From: Leishmania mexicana MHOM/GT/2001/U1103
Taxonomy: Eukaryota > Euglenozoa > Kinetoplastea > Trypanosomatida > Trypanosomatidae
Direction of reading: 5' to 3'
Length of the DNA: 64,000 bases
NCBI RefSeq assembly: GCF_000234665.1
Contig: NC_018321.1
Location: 224,594-288,593, forward strand
Both the position numbers and the translations under genes were made by a program. Below are positions 31,276-41,553 of this stretch, piece by piece (position 1 is the stretch's first letter; every line of letters begins with the position of its first letter). The notes beneath the pieces are model-generated. The model worked only from the letters and a program-made list of their open reading frames with translations, was not told the origin of the DNA and did no database searches.

Positions 31276-33903
31276 TCATACCATGACGCGTACCCGCTTT
31301 GGGGGAGAGGAGACGAGCATGATGTCAGGTGGCGGCTCATCAGACGTGCACCCTGCCGCAGTGACGGCCTCGTGTGCAAGTAAGATGTGCAGCCCCGACG
31401 CCATCATCGACGGCAGCGGCAGCACCCGCGTCTCTCCATTGCTGATGTCGCCAATGTTAGCGTCGCTACCTTGTCTGATGCCGCTCGAGCGGCACTGCTG
31501 GGTACGGTGCAGCGAGGGGTACCCTGGTGTGGATGGCGACCGGGACACCCGACAAGGAAACGCCAACGAGCGCTGTACCGCTGAGCTGAGTGGTGTGCTG
31601 TCGTTGCCTGCGTTACCTCTGCCGTGGACACCATCTGCGAAGACACCGTTGCCGTTCTCGGCGCTCGTGCGCAAAACGCCGGGCGACGGAGACGCATCGG
31701 CGGGTGTGGCGCTTCCGTTCACGCAATCCGCATCCCCGGTGGTGTGGCGAAGCACAATGAAGTCTGTCTGCGGCGCCAGCTCGTCTAATGGCGATGACAT
31801 CGCCGAAGTCCGCCCGTCACCACCACCTGCCGTGCCGCTGCTGGCTAGTGCGCGAGGTGTGGTGCTCGCGGTCGTCTCGGCTCTCCCACCGACCCCGCCA
31901 CCATGAACGAAAGGCGACAGCACACAGGAGCGATTGGTATTCGTCTGATCGCCGTCGTTCATGACCGTCGCGCCGTACGCCACCGCTGTGCTGCACCCAG
32001 ACTTGCGCAAGATCGACTTGACGTACGTTGCGGGCTGACGTATCTGCCGAAAAAGTTCGGAGTTCGTCGGGGGTGGAGTGTTCGTGCAACTCTCGTCGTT
32101 CCAGCGACTGCCAACGAGACCGCCGCTCCCGCCATCGGTGCTTTTCATGCTCCTCAAGAGCCAACTACTGCTGCTGACGAAGTGGTGCGTGTTCCAGCTT
32201 CCGAGGTCCAAGCGCGAAGTGCGTGTCTGGGTGGGAGTCTCGGTTCCTGCGGTCGTCGCCCATGAAGACGTGGCATAAAGGTTCTCGCCGTTTGCGTGGG
32301 TGCTGGTGCCGCGCACGTTGGCAGAGTTGGACGTGGGCAAGCGCGGATGAAGCACCCCTCCGGGATCGCCATCCCCAATGTTGCTGTAGCCGCCTGCGGT
32401 GCCGGCGCTCGCGGTGCTGTTGGCTGGCAGTAGGGTGCAAAGGCCCAGATGCTGCGGCAGTGGCACGTCGTCCGGTGCGTTGCTTCCGACAGAAACAGCG
32501 CCGTTGACAGGTGCTGTCGCGGCCGGTGCGGACGTACGGAGTGATGTCTGCTGCTGCTGCGCGGGCGTGCGCAGAGATGGAGACGTGGAGTCATGAGGCG
32601 GCCTGGAGGATGGCATCAGCGCCACGGTGAGTTGCTGCTCCCGCTCTGGTGTAGACGGCAGCAAAGATTCGGAGCGAAAGTCCTGTCGAGCGACGGCCAC
32701 CGCCTGTGGCGGCTGTGCCAACCGCGATGTCGCGATGGCTCCGCTCCTGCTCTCCCTGCATCCGTCGCTCGCTTCAGCAAAGGGAGATGCGTCAGCGTCG
32801 CGGTCAGATTCGTAGCCCGGCCGCGCAGTCGTTCCGGCCGTCGCATCCATTGCCTCCGGCGCGTCGACCGCGTTTTGCAGAGTAACTTTCACCTCGGCAC
32901 GCGGCGAGCAGCGCGCCAGCGAAGCGAGTGCGGAATGGCGCCGACGTTCCACAGGCCCGCCACTGCCGGAGAGGCGACTTGCGCTTGCCAGTTGCATGCC
33001 GCGCTGAGCCTCGGTGGTGAGTACTGATGGTGGCTGTGTAGCGGGCCCTGGCGATACTTGCTGCGCTACAGGTAGAACCACAGGCTGGCGAGACGACGAG
33101 CAACTCGCCTGCAGCGGCGGCGGCTGAGTAGAGCCGGCTGTCTGCGGGAAGGATGTCCCCGTTGTGTCGGTGTCATCGAGTGCCCACGTCATGACAGAGC
33201 CGCCTTCGTTGATGTTACTGCCCCTGCGCAGCTCCCGTGACGCTGCCGCGTGGGTGTCGCTGGCGCTCTGCAGCAGGGCTGACGAGGGCTGCTCAGCTAA
33301 ATGAGTTGTGTACGCCATCGAACTGAGCGACTGCTGCGGAGGAAGTGAGGAGGAGTCGATGTACGCAACGGCGGCAGTTCTATGCACAGTATCGGGGGGC
33401 AGCGCATCATCCAGGGGCGGCGGGCACAAGCTCGCCACCTTAGCGCACTGAAGCAGCTCGTCTGTGGACGATGACTTGCTCGCGAGCACGCCCTCCTCCA
33501 CGTCCCTTCTTGAGGGTGTAAGCTGCGTCGACTGGGGCGACGTGGATGCCGCAGGTTCGGACAAGGCGAGGGAAGAAGCCGCAGGTGGCGTTAGAGAAAC
33601 GCCGTCGCCTGTAGTGGCGGTGTTGCTGCCTCGGCGCAGAGGCAATGACTCGACCTTCATGGGCGGCAACCCAAGCACATCGTCAACTAAAGGATGTGAA
33701 TCGTCAGGTGGCGGCGACGCTGCCCTACCAACACTTTCATCTTCTTCCTCAACGCCGATTCGCGATGAGGAGGAAGCTAAGTCCTTGGAAGACGCTTTTT
33801 CCGCCTCCTGCAGTGTTGCGGGCGCGTGCTGTGGCGTTCCCGACTCGACCGCCTTGCCCCTACGGGGCCCGCGCACCTTCTCCTTTGAATCTGCACACCC
33901 CAT
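31276..33903 (-). CDS. Met-Gly-Cys N-terminus protein, likely myristoylated and palmitoylated; function unknown
   Basis: 875 residues. The first ATG of the frame (33903) gives MGCADSKEKVRGPRRGK. Gly2 with Ser6 and Lys7 fits the N-myristoyltransferase signal, Cys3 is a typical palmitoylation site, and the basic residues after it favour inner-leaflet binding. The same arrangement occurs in Leishmania small myristoylated and HASP proteins and in calpain-like proteins, so a plasma- or flagellar-membrane location is the best inference. The rest is Ser/Thr/Pro-rich and probably disordered, with many Ser-Pro sites. A short ordered patch near residues 700-730 reads ATYVKSILRKSGCSTAVAYG. The C-terminus is basic (PPKRVRVMV). 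No enzyme motif. A splice acceptor candidate lies about 250 nt upstream (34153). Confidence 0.88.
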   Translation of the reverse strand: MGCADSKEKVRGPRRGKAVESGTPQHAPATLQEAEKASSKDLASSSSRIGVEEEDESVGRAASPPPDDSHPLVDDVLGLPPMKVESLPLRRGSNTATTGDGVSLTPPAASSLALSEPAASTSPQSTQLTPSRRDVEEGVLASKSSSTDELLQCAKVASLCPPPLDDALPPDTVHRTAAVAYIDSSSLPPQQSLSSMAYTTHLAEQPSSALLQSASDTHAAASRELRRGSNINEGGSVMTWALDDTDTTGTSFPQTAGSTQPPPLQASCSSSRQPVVLPVAQQVSPGPATQPPSVLTTEAQRGMQLASASRLSGSGGPVERRRHSALASLARCSPRAEVKVTLQNAVDAPEAMDATAGTTARPGYESDRDADASPFAEASDGCRESRSGAIATSRLAQPPQAVAVARQDFRSESLLPSTPEREQQLTVALMPSSRPPHDSTSPSLRTPAQQQQTSLRTSAPAATAPVNGAVSVGSNAPDDVPLPQHLGLCTLLPANSTASAGTAGGYSNIGDGDPGGVLHPRLPTSNSANVRGTSTHANGENLYATSSWATTAGTETPTQTRTSRLDLGSWNTHHFVSSSSWLLRSMKSTDGGSGGLVGSRWNDESCTNTPPPTNSELFRQIRQPATYVKSILRKSGCSTAVAYGATVMNDGDQTNTNRSCVLSPFVHGGGVGGRAETTASTTPRALASSGTAGGGDGRTSAMSSPLDELAPQTDFIVLRHTTGDADCVNGSATPADASPSPGVLRTSAENGNGVFADGVHGRGNAGNDSTPLSSAVQRSLAFPCRVSRSPSTPGYPSLHRTQQCRSSGIRQGSDANIGDISNGETRVLPLPSMMASGLHILLAHEAVTAAGCTSDEPPPDIMLVSSPPKRVRVMV

Positions 33904-36644
33904 TAGTGCGGAGTGGGCTGATTTCCTTGCGCTAGACTTTTGTACGGCGATGTCGTAGACCGCGACGGCGCAGTGAGAAGTCTGCCCCGTCCCCAGTGCT
34001 GAAAAGCGCGCGGCCCTACACCGAAGAGACAATCGACAACGCGAGGCGGCACCAGGCAGCGATGTAATCCGCCGGCACACCGGCGCGACACACAGGAACG
34101 GCAAGCGATGTTAGCGAAACAAGCGAATTAACACAAACGGTATTCGGCGGAGCTGGAGGGAAAGAGCGGAGGCGGAGCTGAAATTATGGAGACGGCGGCG
34201 ACACGCGGCCACACCTGAGCAGGTCCCCCACGCAGCCCCCCTCCCCGCGCGGCGGTTCAACAGTCAGCAACGACACAACGCAGAAGACGAGATAACAAAA
34301 CACATAAACCGTAAGCGAGGCAGAGCCAGAGGCAGGTGCACAACGAACAGAGACGACGCCCGGAGGGGGGGAGAGGGGAGGGATAGCGAGCGAGCTCACA
34401 AAACGAAGACGGGGAGAAGGTGCAACAAGAAGGAAGACAACACACACAAGGAGGCGGCAGCGCGTGATAACGATGAGTGGCGGGGGAGGGGGAGGGGGAC
34501 GAGATCAGACGGGGGGCGGGGGGAGGTAGGGGGAGGGGAGGAGTGGGAAGAGAAAATGTGCCGCACAAGTGCCCTCGCCGACACGCCCACCCGCCTTTCG
34601 TTTCTCCGAGCGCGGTGGTGGCAGATGGAGGGAAAGCGAGTGGGGCTGATGCGGTGCGTGCTGGGAGGGAGAAGGGCAGCCACAGCAACAAGGAAGGAAG
34701 AGTAGAGACACTTGAAAAAGAATAGAGCTCTACGAGGAGACCGAGCGGAAGAAGAGCAGGCAGACCAAGAGTAGACTGAGAGTGCGGAATGCCAGGAGAG
34801 GGAGCGGGAGGAGGGAGGAGGGAGGAGGGGGGGGAGGAAGTCGATGCTGTGAAACGAGCGCCACCGCCTGCATTCGTTTGGTTGCTTCTTGTGCACTTTC
34901 CCCCGTTTTCCCCGTTCCCTTGCTCGGTATCTGCGCGCGTGCGTCGTTCGTGCCTCTGCTGCTGCTGCAGGTAACTGCTGCGGCGGCGGCGGCGTACTCT
35001 TGCTCAACGGTATTCGCGTTCCATGCGAATGTGGACACGTATGTGCGCCGGCGTCCTCTTCGGTGACAGCAGCAAGGCACACACACAGAGACCGACACAA
35101 CAGCCAACAAATCCACAAAAGGAAAAGAGGAGGGTGCGCGTGTCCGACTGTGTGGGTGGGTATGTGGGTGTGGGTGTAGGGGGGAGGTTATATACAGAGA
35201 GGCGCATCAACGTCAAGCGATGACGGGAAGCGCAGACACAAAACAATGGGGGTGGGGGGGGGGAAGTTGCTTGCAAGGACCGCTTTTTTACGGTGCTGTG
35301 CTTTTATGTTCGCCTACTTTAGTCCCGCCTTCCGAACCTCCATGAAAAGCGAATTGGTGATGCCGCCCTTCCCCTTCGCTGCAACGAGATACCGGGGGGG
35401 AGCGGGAGGGGGAAGGGGGCTGATCGCGCAAGTGAGCGCCGCGGTCGTCCAGGTGTCCACAAATGCGGGAGAAGAGGAGGAGGACAGACTCGGGAAGAAT
35501 TCGCACGCGCTCTAAAGGGAAAAGAGATACGCGAGTGCGAGCGAACGGCAGCAGCAGCGTAAGCGTGGGTGTCTGTATATCCGTTCAGGTGGGTGTGTGG
35601 TGGTGGGGGGGGAGGTGATCGTTGCTGCCGGTGTGCACATACGTACGCCTCCTTGTTTTTCTTTTACTGCTCTGTCGCTCTGCCCACACCCCACGTTGTG
35701 GAGTGTCGCGTGTGGGAGAGAAGTGGTTGGGGGCGTGGGGGGTGGGGGGCGTGGTAAGCACGCACGCACGCACGCATCTTTCACGTGTGCGCTTACACCA
35801 CTGTGTACGTGGATAACCTCACCTGCAACACGGTGCGGACTGTGAGTCTCGACTGCGTGCCCTCCCGTCGTACTTGGCTGTGGAAGGGGGAACGCACCGA
35901 CTAGGAAAAGAGGTGGTGAGGTGCAGAAAAAGCACGGTAAGCCGTCAGGTGAGTGTATGGGTGGCAGGGGCATTCGCCGTGTGTGGCGGCGTACACACAC
36001 ACACACAGAGAGCGAGAGCGAGAGAGAGAGGCGGTCAGGGAAGAGATGCGTGTGTGGGTGTGTGGGGGGAGGGGAGGGGGGAGAGAGGGATAAGGTGGTC
36101 AGGTGGGTCTGTGTTGGTGAGAGAGTCGGCGAGAGCGGGTATACCCCCTAACCTACATAGACGCTCAACGAGAGCACGTCTGTGCGGCGTGTTCTCTCTT
36201 CGAGTGCTGGGAAGCAGTCGATCGACGACAGCATACGGGCGCACCAACACACTTTGTATTTTCTTCGCTCACTCGGAAAAGCCAACGAAGGCGGGGGTGG
36301 GGCAACCACGGATGAGAAGGCACTCACTGATGATGATCAGGATGATGATGGTGTGTGTGTATGTCGTTGCCGTGCCACTAATACATACCATAATACGAGA
36401 AGAGGAAGGATGGTGAAGAGGCGGAGGGAGGGAGGCCATCAGAGAGCGAGTGTGTGTGTAGCAGGCGAAGAGGATGCGCTACAGCACCTTTGCCGCCTCC
36501 ACCCTCCGCCATGCCCAGGTCTGCGTTGCCGCTGCTGCGGCTGCTGCTACCCCACCCCTCCTCTTCCCACCGCGGCGCGCGCGCTCTGGGTGGGTTTCTG
36601 TGTTGTTGGGACGTTGTTTGTCTTCGGCCTCCCGCTCTTCATCA
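33904..36644. other. Intergenic spacer
   Basis: About 2.7 kb without a believable ORF. It contains the acceptor candidate at 34153-34176, G-rich patches near 34480-34540, 35245-35265 and 36063-36085, and a CA run near 35992. The right part is the probable 3' UTR of the coiled-coil gene at 36645-40238. Confidence 0.7.
34153..34176 (-). promoter_or_regulatory. Candidate trans-splice acceptor for the Met-Gly-Cys protein gene
   Basis: On the minus strand CCGCCTCCGCTCTTTCCCTC is followed directly by CAG, with AG at 34154-34153, 250 nt before ATG 33903. Confidence 0.5.
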
Positions 36645-39600
36645 TCAGTGGTACGGAGAGGTGGCGCGGTTCAAGGAGCGAATCAACTTCTCCGTCACCT
36701 GCTTCGAGGTGCGCAGCGCTTGCAGAGAATCGTAAGCGGCAGCCACGCAGTGGGACGAAGAAGCCTCCGTCTCGACGGCAGCTGGCGGCGAGTGGCTTGC
36801 AGTATCGGTTGGGTTGCCGGAGGGGATGACTGGAGCGCCCCTGTCCTCGCTCTTCGAATGACGGGAGTGTCGCCTCTTCGCTTGACCGCCAGCAGCAGCG
36901 TATACGGCAGCCGCCCCTGATCGCGACACCGCCGCCGCCAGGCGCATCTTCGTCGCCTCGTGGCGTACTTGCAGCTTTTCATAGCCCCTTAATAAGCCCT
37001 CCACCTCTGCGTGGTGGCGATCCTGCATTGCACATGCCGCCGTCTTGTAGACGGCGATCTCCTTCTCGTAGTAGCTGCGCTGTGTGCCAAGCTCACTCTC
37101 AGCACTGAGAGCGCGCGCCTGCCACGTCGACGCCTCGTCCAGCTGCTCCTGCTGCGACGTGAGCTCATCGGTGGCGAGCCGGAGACGCTCCTCCATCGCA
37201 TGCATGCACCCCTCGGACGTCACGACAGTCGAGCGCAGCCGCTCAACCTCCGCCTCCAGCTCGTCGATGCGGGACTCCGCAGCCTGCTGGTCACTGCACG
37301 CAGCCGCCAGCAGCTTCCGTGAGCTCGCCAGGTCACCCTCCAAGCGTGCCCGATGCATCTGCGCCGCCGACCGCAACGCGCTATGCTCATCCTGCAGTTC
37401 TGTGTGTGCGGCGCGCAGCGCATGCAGCTCGTTCCGCAGATTCTCGACGATACGCTGGCACTGCCCTGCCTCCTCTCGCAGCTGAGCCAACTCGTGCCCC
37501 GCAGCCGGCGGCGATTTTGAGGCAGACGAGGTCGCTAGGCTAGCGGCAATCTCTCGCAGAGAACTTCGAAGCGCGTCTACCTTTTCCATGGCCTCGTCGC
37601 GTGTGGCCACTAACGCCGCACGGCTGCTAGCCTCCAGCTCCACGAGGCGTGCCTGGCTCAGCTCCTGTTGCCTCTTGGCTTGTTGCAACACGTTCTCGAG
37701 CGCTCCCTGCAACTCCGCACACTTTGCCTCCGACTGTCTCACCTCTGACTCCAGCTGTCGTGACGACAGCTCCCACTGCGCCGCGCTGTGCCGCGACTGG
37801 TCGTGCGCCTGGGCGAGTCGGAGGTGCTGCTGCTCGCATTGGTTCGTGAAGATTTCCTTCGTCACCTGCATGTAGTCCAGGCGGGCCGTAAGAACTTGGT
37901 TCTCCTCCCCAAGCCGCCGAAGCTCCTTGAGCATCTGCACCTCCTCCTGCAGGGCCTCGGCTGGAGTGCGTGGGAGCTGGTAGAGATACTGAAGACTCAA
38001 TGGCGAGGACAATGTCGTCATTTCGGTGGAGCCCAGGGACGGCGTCGTAGTAGTGGTGGCGGTGGTGGTGGCGGTGGCAGTGGCAGTGGCAGTGGCGGGA
38101 AACGCCGCCGCAGCGGCCACAGAAGCAGCTCTCTCGGCAACCGGCTCCCCTCCTCCCCATTGCTCTGCGGCACGGCGGCCACCACCGTCACTATGGCCAC
38201 CCGACCGCTGCTCGTGGGCCTGCGCAAGGCCACTGCCAGCGTGCATTGCACGAATGTTCGCAGCCGGCGAGGGCGATGACGACCCGCCGGAGGTGGACGA
38301 GAGGTCTGTGACCCCGCGAGCGTAAGAGGGGTTGAACCCGCCCTCTCCGGTGGTGTTGTCGACCTCACCGTCACCACCGTCGAGACGCACCCGCTGCTGC
38401 CGCGGAAGCCGTACCGACTTCCCAGCGCCGAGTCGGCCGTCATCGCTAGTTGAGACCGAAGGGGTCATGAGGAAAGAGTTGTGCGGCTCCTCGTCATGGT
38501 TGGCACCACCGCGTGGGTGCCGTCGTGAGCGACCAAGCTGCTGCTGAGGCAATGTACCGCCATGTTCGCCATCGCCACCTGGCAGGTCAGCGCCAGCGTC
38601 ATACCCAGTATCAGTGGGGAAGGTGCCCTGGAGCGGTGTCGAATGCGGTGGCTGTGCACCTGCGGCACCGGCAGCGCTGATGGGCGACGCGGACCTTGCG
38701 AGCGCAGATTGGTGAGAGGTGGGCGAGGGCATAGGAGGCAGTGGTGTCTCGGCCGCCACTCCGCCGCCTCGCTGAGGTGCCCTGTACTGCAGCGCTTCAG
38801 GCGATGACGACGCAGACAAGACCGTATATGGCGATGTCTCTTCCATCTGCCCCGTGCCAGTGATGGCGGCCGCTGCTGCACTGGGAAGAGAGGCGAAGAT
38901 CTTTGTGTCCAGACCATCTAGCGGCTGCGGTGAGGCCAAGTAGCCTGTCGTGCTGGTCGTCGTGGCGGTGGTGGTGGGCGGCAGAGGTGGCCAGGAGGCG
39001 GACGGGGAAGGGGAGGCGGAAGACGTCGCGGTGGCGGCAGAGGCGACTGCCTGCACTGCCGCCCGCACACGCTCGCGACTTCCTGTTGCGCTGCCGCGCG
39101 GTGGCATATGATGGATATGAGGCTGCTGCTTCTTGGCAATGTAGAGCTGCAGCCGCTGATTCTCCACCATCATCTTTTCCATCTGCACGTGCAGCAGCGC
39201 GCGCTCCTCCACCCACTGCGCCTCCCGCTCCTTCGCCCTTCCACATGCGGCGACGCCGTCCTGGTAGACCTGCTGCAGCTCCAGCACTTTCTCTCGCTCC
39301 TGCGCGTAGGCGGCGCACTCCTCCTGCGCCCTCACCAGCTCACCTTTCAAAACCTGCACCTCTCGCATGTAGCGCGAGGTCACGTCCTGGAAAAGTGTAC
39401 GCAACTGCAGCACCTCTGAAGGAGATGCCCAGTCGCTGCCGTGGCGCTCACGCATCTCCGTCAGCTGGGCGGCAGAGAGCCGAGACGATGCCTCGTCGTC
39501 GACACTGATGGAGGACGGGTACGTGGCAGTCGCCTCTTCGGTGGTAGTTGCTGGCCCTTGCTGCACGCTCCGGGAGGCAGGCAGCGGATCGTGCTTCTGA

Positions 39601-40238
39601 GCGCTGCGGTGAGACTGCTGCTGCCGCGTAGGCGTGGTGCGGTCCCACTCCGGCGAGCCGCCAGCCCTCTCCTCCACGTTGGCGCGACGCATTGGGTGGG
39701 CAGCTACCTGTGCAGAGGACGACCAGCGCTGCTGCTGCAGGGGATGGCGTTGGCGCGAGGACGGATGCGCTGCTTTATGGTTCGGTAGCGACGACGACGA
39801 TCGCGTTGGTGTTCGCGAAGGTGACGTAGATGAGGGGCTCGCCACGCTGTCCAGCAGATGCGCCATGGCCCTGCCGTACTCCGGCGACGATGTGAAGGCG
39901 GAGGCAGGGGAGGCGAAAGCTGTCGTGTCGAAGAATGACCCAAGAGTGCCGCCGCCAGGGGAAAGATGAAGAGCGGCGCCGCTACTTTGGTGAGGTGGGG
40001 TGCGTGTGGAAGCAGCAGCAGTAGCAGAGACGGCAGTTCGCGCAGAAGTCACGTGACGGACGCCAGGGCTTCCAGCAGCCGCACCGCTGCCACTGCTGCT
40101 ACCCGTGGCTGGTGTGTTACCGCTTTCCTGTCCACTCGGGTATGTCGGTGACGAGGAGTCGTTCTCCGCTGACGCCGCGCGCGGCGAGGTTCGGCGCTGC
40201 TTCTCCACCGTGAAGTGTGGCGTCTGTCGGTTATCCAT
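36645..40238 (-). CDS. Large coiled-coil protein of unknown function
   Basis: 1197 residues, starting MDNRQTPHF. The first 250 residues are Ser/Pro/Thr-rich. A first coiled coil runs from about 258 to 374 (REVQVLKGELVRAQEECAAY and on to YIAKKQQ). A low-complexity linker follows, including an Ala-Thr repeat near 713-732 encoded by a GGT/GGC-type minisatellite (about 38045-38100 on plus). A second, long coiled coil spans about 758-1105, with clear heptads. The short tail ends TEKLIRSLNRATSPYH. Such layout is common in cytoskeletal, basal-body and flagellar proteins, but nothing specific identifies it. A strong splice-acceptor candidate is at 40509-40539. Confidence 0.88.
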   Translation of the reverse strand: MDNRQTPHFTVEKQRRTSPRAASAENDSSSPTYPSGQESGNTPATGSSSGSGAAAGSPGVRHVTSARTAVSATAAASTRTPPHQSSGAALHLSPGGGTLGSFFDTTAFASPASAFTSSPEYGRAMAHLLDSVASPSSTSPSRTPTRSSSSLPNHKAAHPSSRQRHPLQQQRWSSSAQVAAHPMRRANVEERAGGSPEWDRTTPTRQQQSHRSAQKHDPLPASRSVQQGPATTTEEATATYPSSISVDDEASSRLSAAQLTEMRERHGSDWASPSEVLQLRTLFQDVTSRYMREVQVLKGELVRAQEECAAYAQEREKVLELQQVYQDGVAACGRAKEREAQWVEERALLHVQMEKMMVENQRLQLYIAKKQQPHIHHMPPRGSATGSRERVRAAVQAVASAATATSSASPSPSASWPPLPPTTTATTTSTTGYLASPQPLDGLDTKIFASLPSAAAAAITGTGQMEETSPYTVLSASSSPEALQYRAPQRGGGVAAETPLPPMPSPTSHQSALARSASPISAAGAAGAQPPHSTPLQGTFPTDTGYDAGADLPGGDGEHGGTLPQQQLGRSRRHPRGGANHDEEPHNSFLMTPSVSTSDDGRLGAGKSVRLPRQQRVRLDGGDGEVDNTTGEGGFNPSYARGVTDLSSTSGGSSSPSPAANIRAMHAGSGLAQAHEQRSGGHSDGGGRRAAEQWGGGEPVAERAASVAAAAAFPATATATATATTTATTTTTPSLGSTEMTTLSSPLSLQYLYQLPRTPAEALQEEVQMLKELRRLGEENQVLTARLDYMQVTKEIFTNQCEQQHLRLAQAHDQSRHSAAQWELSSRQLESEVRQSEAKCAELQGALENVLQQAKRQQELSQARLVELEASSRAALVATRDEAMEKVDALRSSLREIAASLATSSASKSPPAAGHELAQLREEAGQCQRIVENLRNELHALRAAHTELQDEHSALRSAAQMHRARLEGDLASSRKLLAAACSDQQAAESRIDELEAEVERLRSTVVTSEGCMHAMEERLRLATDELTSQQEQLDEASTWQARALSAESELGTQRSYYEKEIAVYKTAACAMQDRHHAEVEGLLRGYEKLQVRHEATKMRLAAAVSRSGAAAVYAAAGGQAKRRHSRHSKSEDRGAPVIPSGNPTDTASHSPPAAVETEASSSHCVAAAYDSLQALRTSKQVTEKLIRSLNRATSPYH
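38045..38100 (-). repeat. In-frame minisatellite coding Ala-Thr and Thr runs
   Basis: Tandem GGC/GGT-AGT-type hexamers on the plus strand encode alternating Ala-Thr followed by Thr runs within the coiled-coil protein. Length is likely to vary between strains. Confidence 0.75.
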
Positions 40239-41553
40239 TGGCTACGTCGGTGCCCTTCTATAACTCTATGCATGCGCGGGTGTCGGTGGAAGCGCCACTG
40301 CGTGCGCGTCGCACCACGCCGGGTGGAGGATGTCTCGCTATCTTTCGGTACGTAGGCAACGTCGTCTATTTAGGGGACACGTGGTAGTATCTGCCTATGT
40401 CTGTCTGCGTACCGTGCAGCGGTGCGTCCACGGGGTGATGGGCGCAACGATGCCGGCCGGTTGACCCTCGCCCCGCCCGCCGACTCTCTCCGCGTCCTCT
40501 TCCACGCCTGAGGCGGCAGAGACAGAGAGAGAGGGGGGTCGTACGCAAAGAGAGGGAAGACCAGGCGAGTGCGAGCGCGAGGCCAAGGTGGGGAGAGGGG
40601 AGGGAAGGGGGAAAAAGGAAGAGTGTATGTCTCTCTCTCTCGCCCCGCCTCCGCTTCTGTCTGGGTGTTCTCTTTGCTCTTGCAGCGACGAGTGGGTGGA
40701 TGGGTGTGGCGGCACCAACACTCGCCTGCGCATCAACACGAACAAGAAGCAGTGGCAGTGGCAGTGGTGGCAGTGGTGCTCCGTTACCTCCTACCCCGCC
40801 GCCAGCCGCATTCAATAGCGGAGAGCAATGCCAGTAGACAGCATGTTCCAGAGAGATAGAGGGAGACATGTCTGACGGATAGCGAGATGGCATTCGTCAT
40901 GATCCGTAGGGCAGCGGTAGTGGTAGCCGTGCTTGTCTCCCACCACCGAGACGTACCGTTGAAGTGTCGAGAGGCGGAGGCTGACTACATCCCATCCGTG
41001 TGCCCCTCTCTCCCACTCGAGCTTTCCGTTCTTTTTCTCGCTTGGCGGCTTACGGCTGCAGCTGCAGCTCACCGCACTGGTAGGGAGAGGGGCAGGCGGC
41101 GAGAGACGACAGAATCCGCAGTGCTGTGCGTGCGCACGTCAGCGTGAGCGCATCGACAGTGCTAACAGCTATTAGGATGATGTCGTGCGGGTCCCGCTTA
41201 CGCGCGTGTGTGGGGGGGTGGGTTGGGGGGTTCGCTCTATAGAAGAAGGCACAGGACGAAAAAAAAGAGAAAAGGGAAGGGCCGCGATCATCGCGCGCAG
41301 GGGAGAGGAGGAGGTGCACACGTGGCCACACATCCCCCGATGTCGTGTTCCCTCTCCCACCACCCCTCTCCATCTGTCACGGTTGTTACTGTTCGCCTTC
41401 CCTCGACAGACAACTCAGCTCACGCCGTGCACGCGTAGCTGTCTTGTGAAGGCGTCCCTTTCCTCGCGTTTGGGCCACACGCCTCATCACTCCGGATGGC
41501 CGGCACCGTCGCCCGCGCACCCGCTCCTCGTGTGGAGCATCCCCCCTTCTACA
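40239..41553. other. Intergenic spacer
   Basis: About 1.3 kb with no gene. It holds the splice-acceptor candidate of the coiled-coil gene at its left side and the likely 3' UTR of CTF18 at its right side. Confidence 0.7.
40509..40539 (-). promoter_or_regulatory. Strong candidate trans-splice acceptor
   Basis: On the minus strand CCCCCCTCTCTCTCTGTCTC is followed by TGCCGCCTCAG, with AG at 40510-40509, about 270 nt before ATG 40238. Confidence 0.55.
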
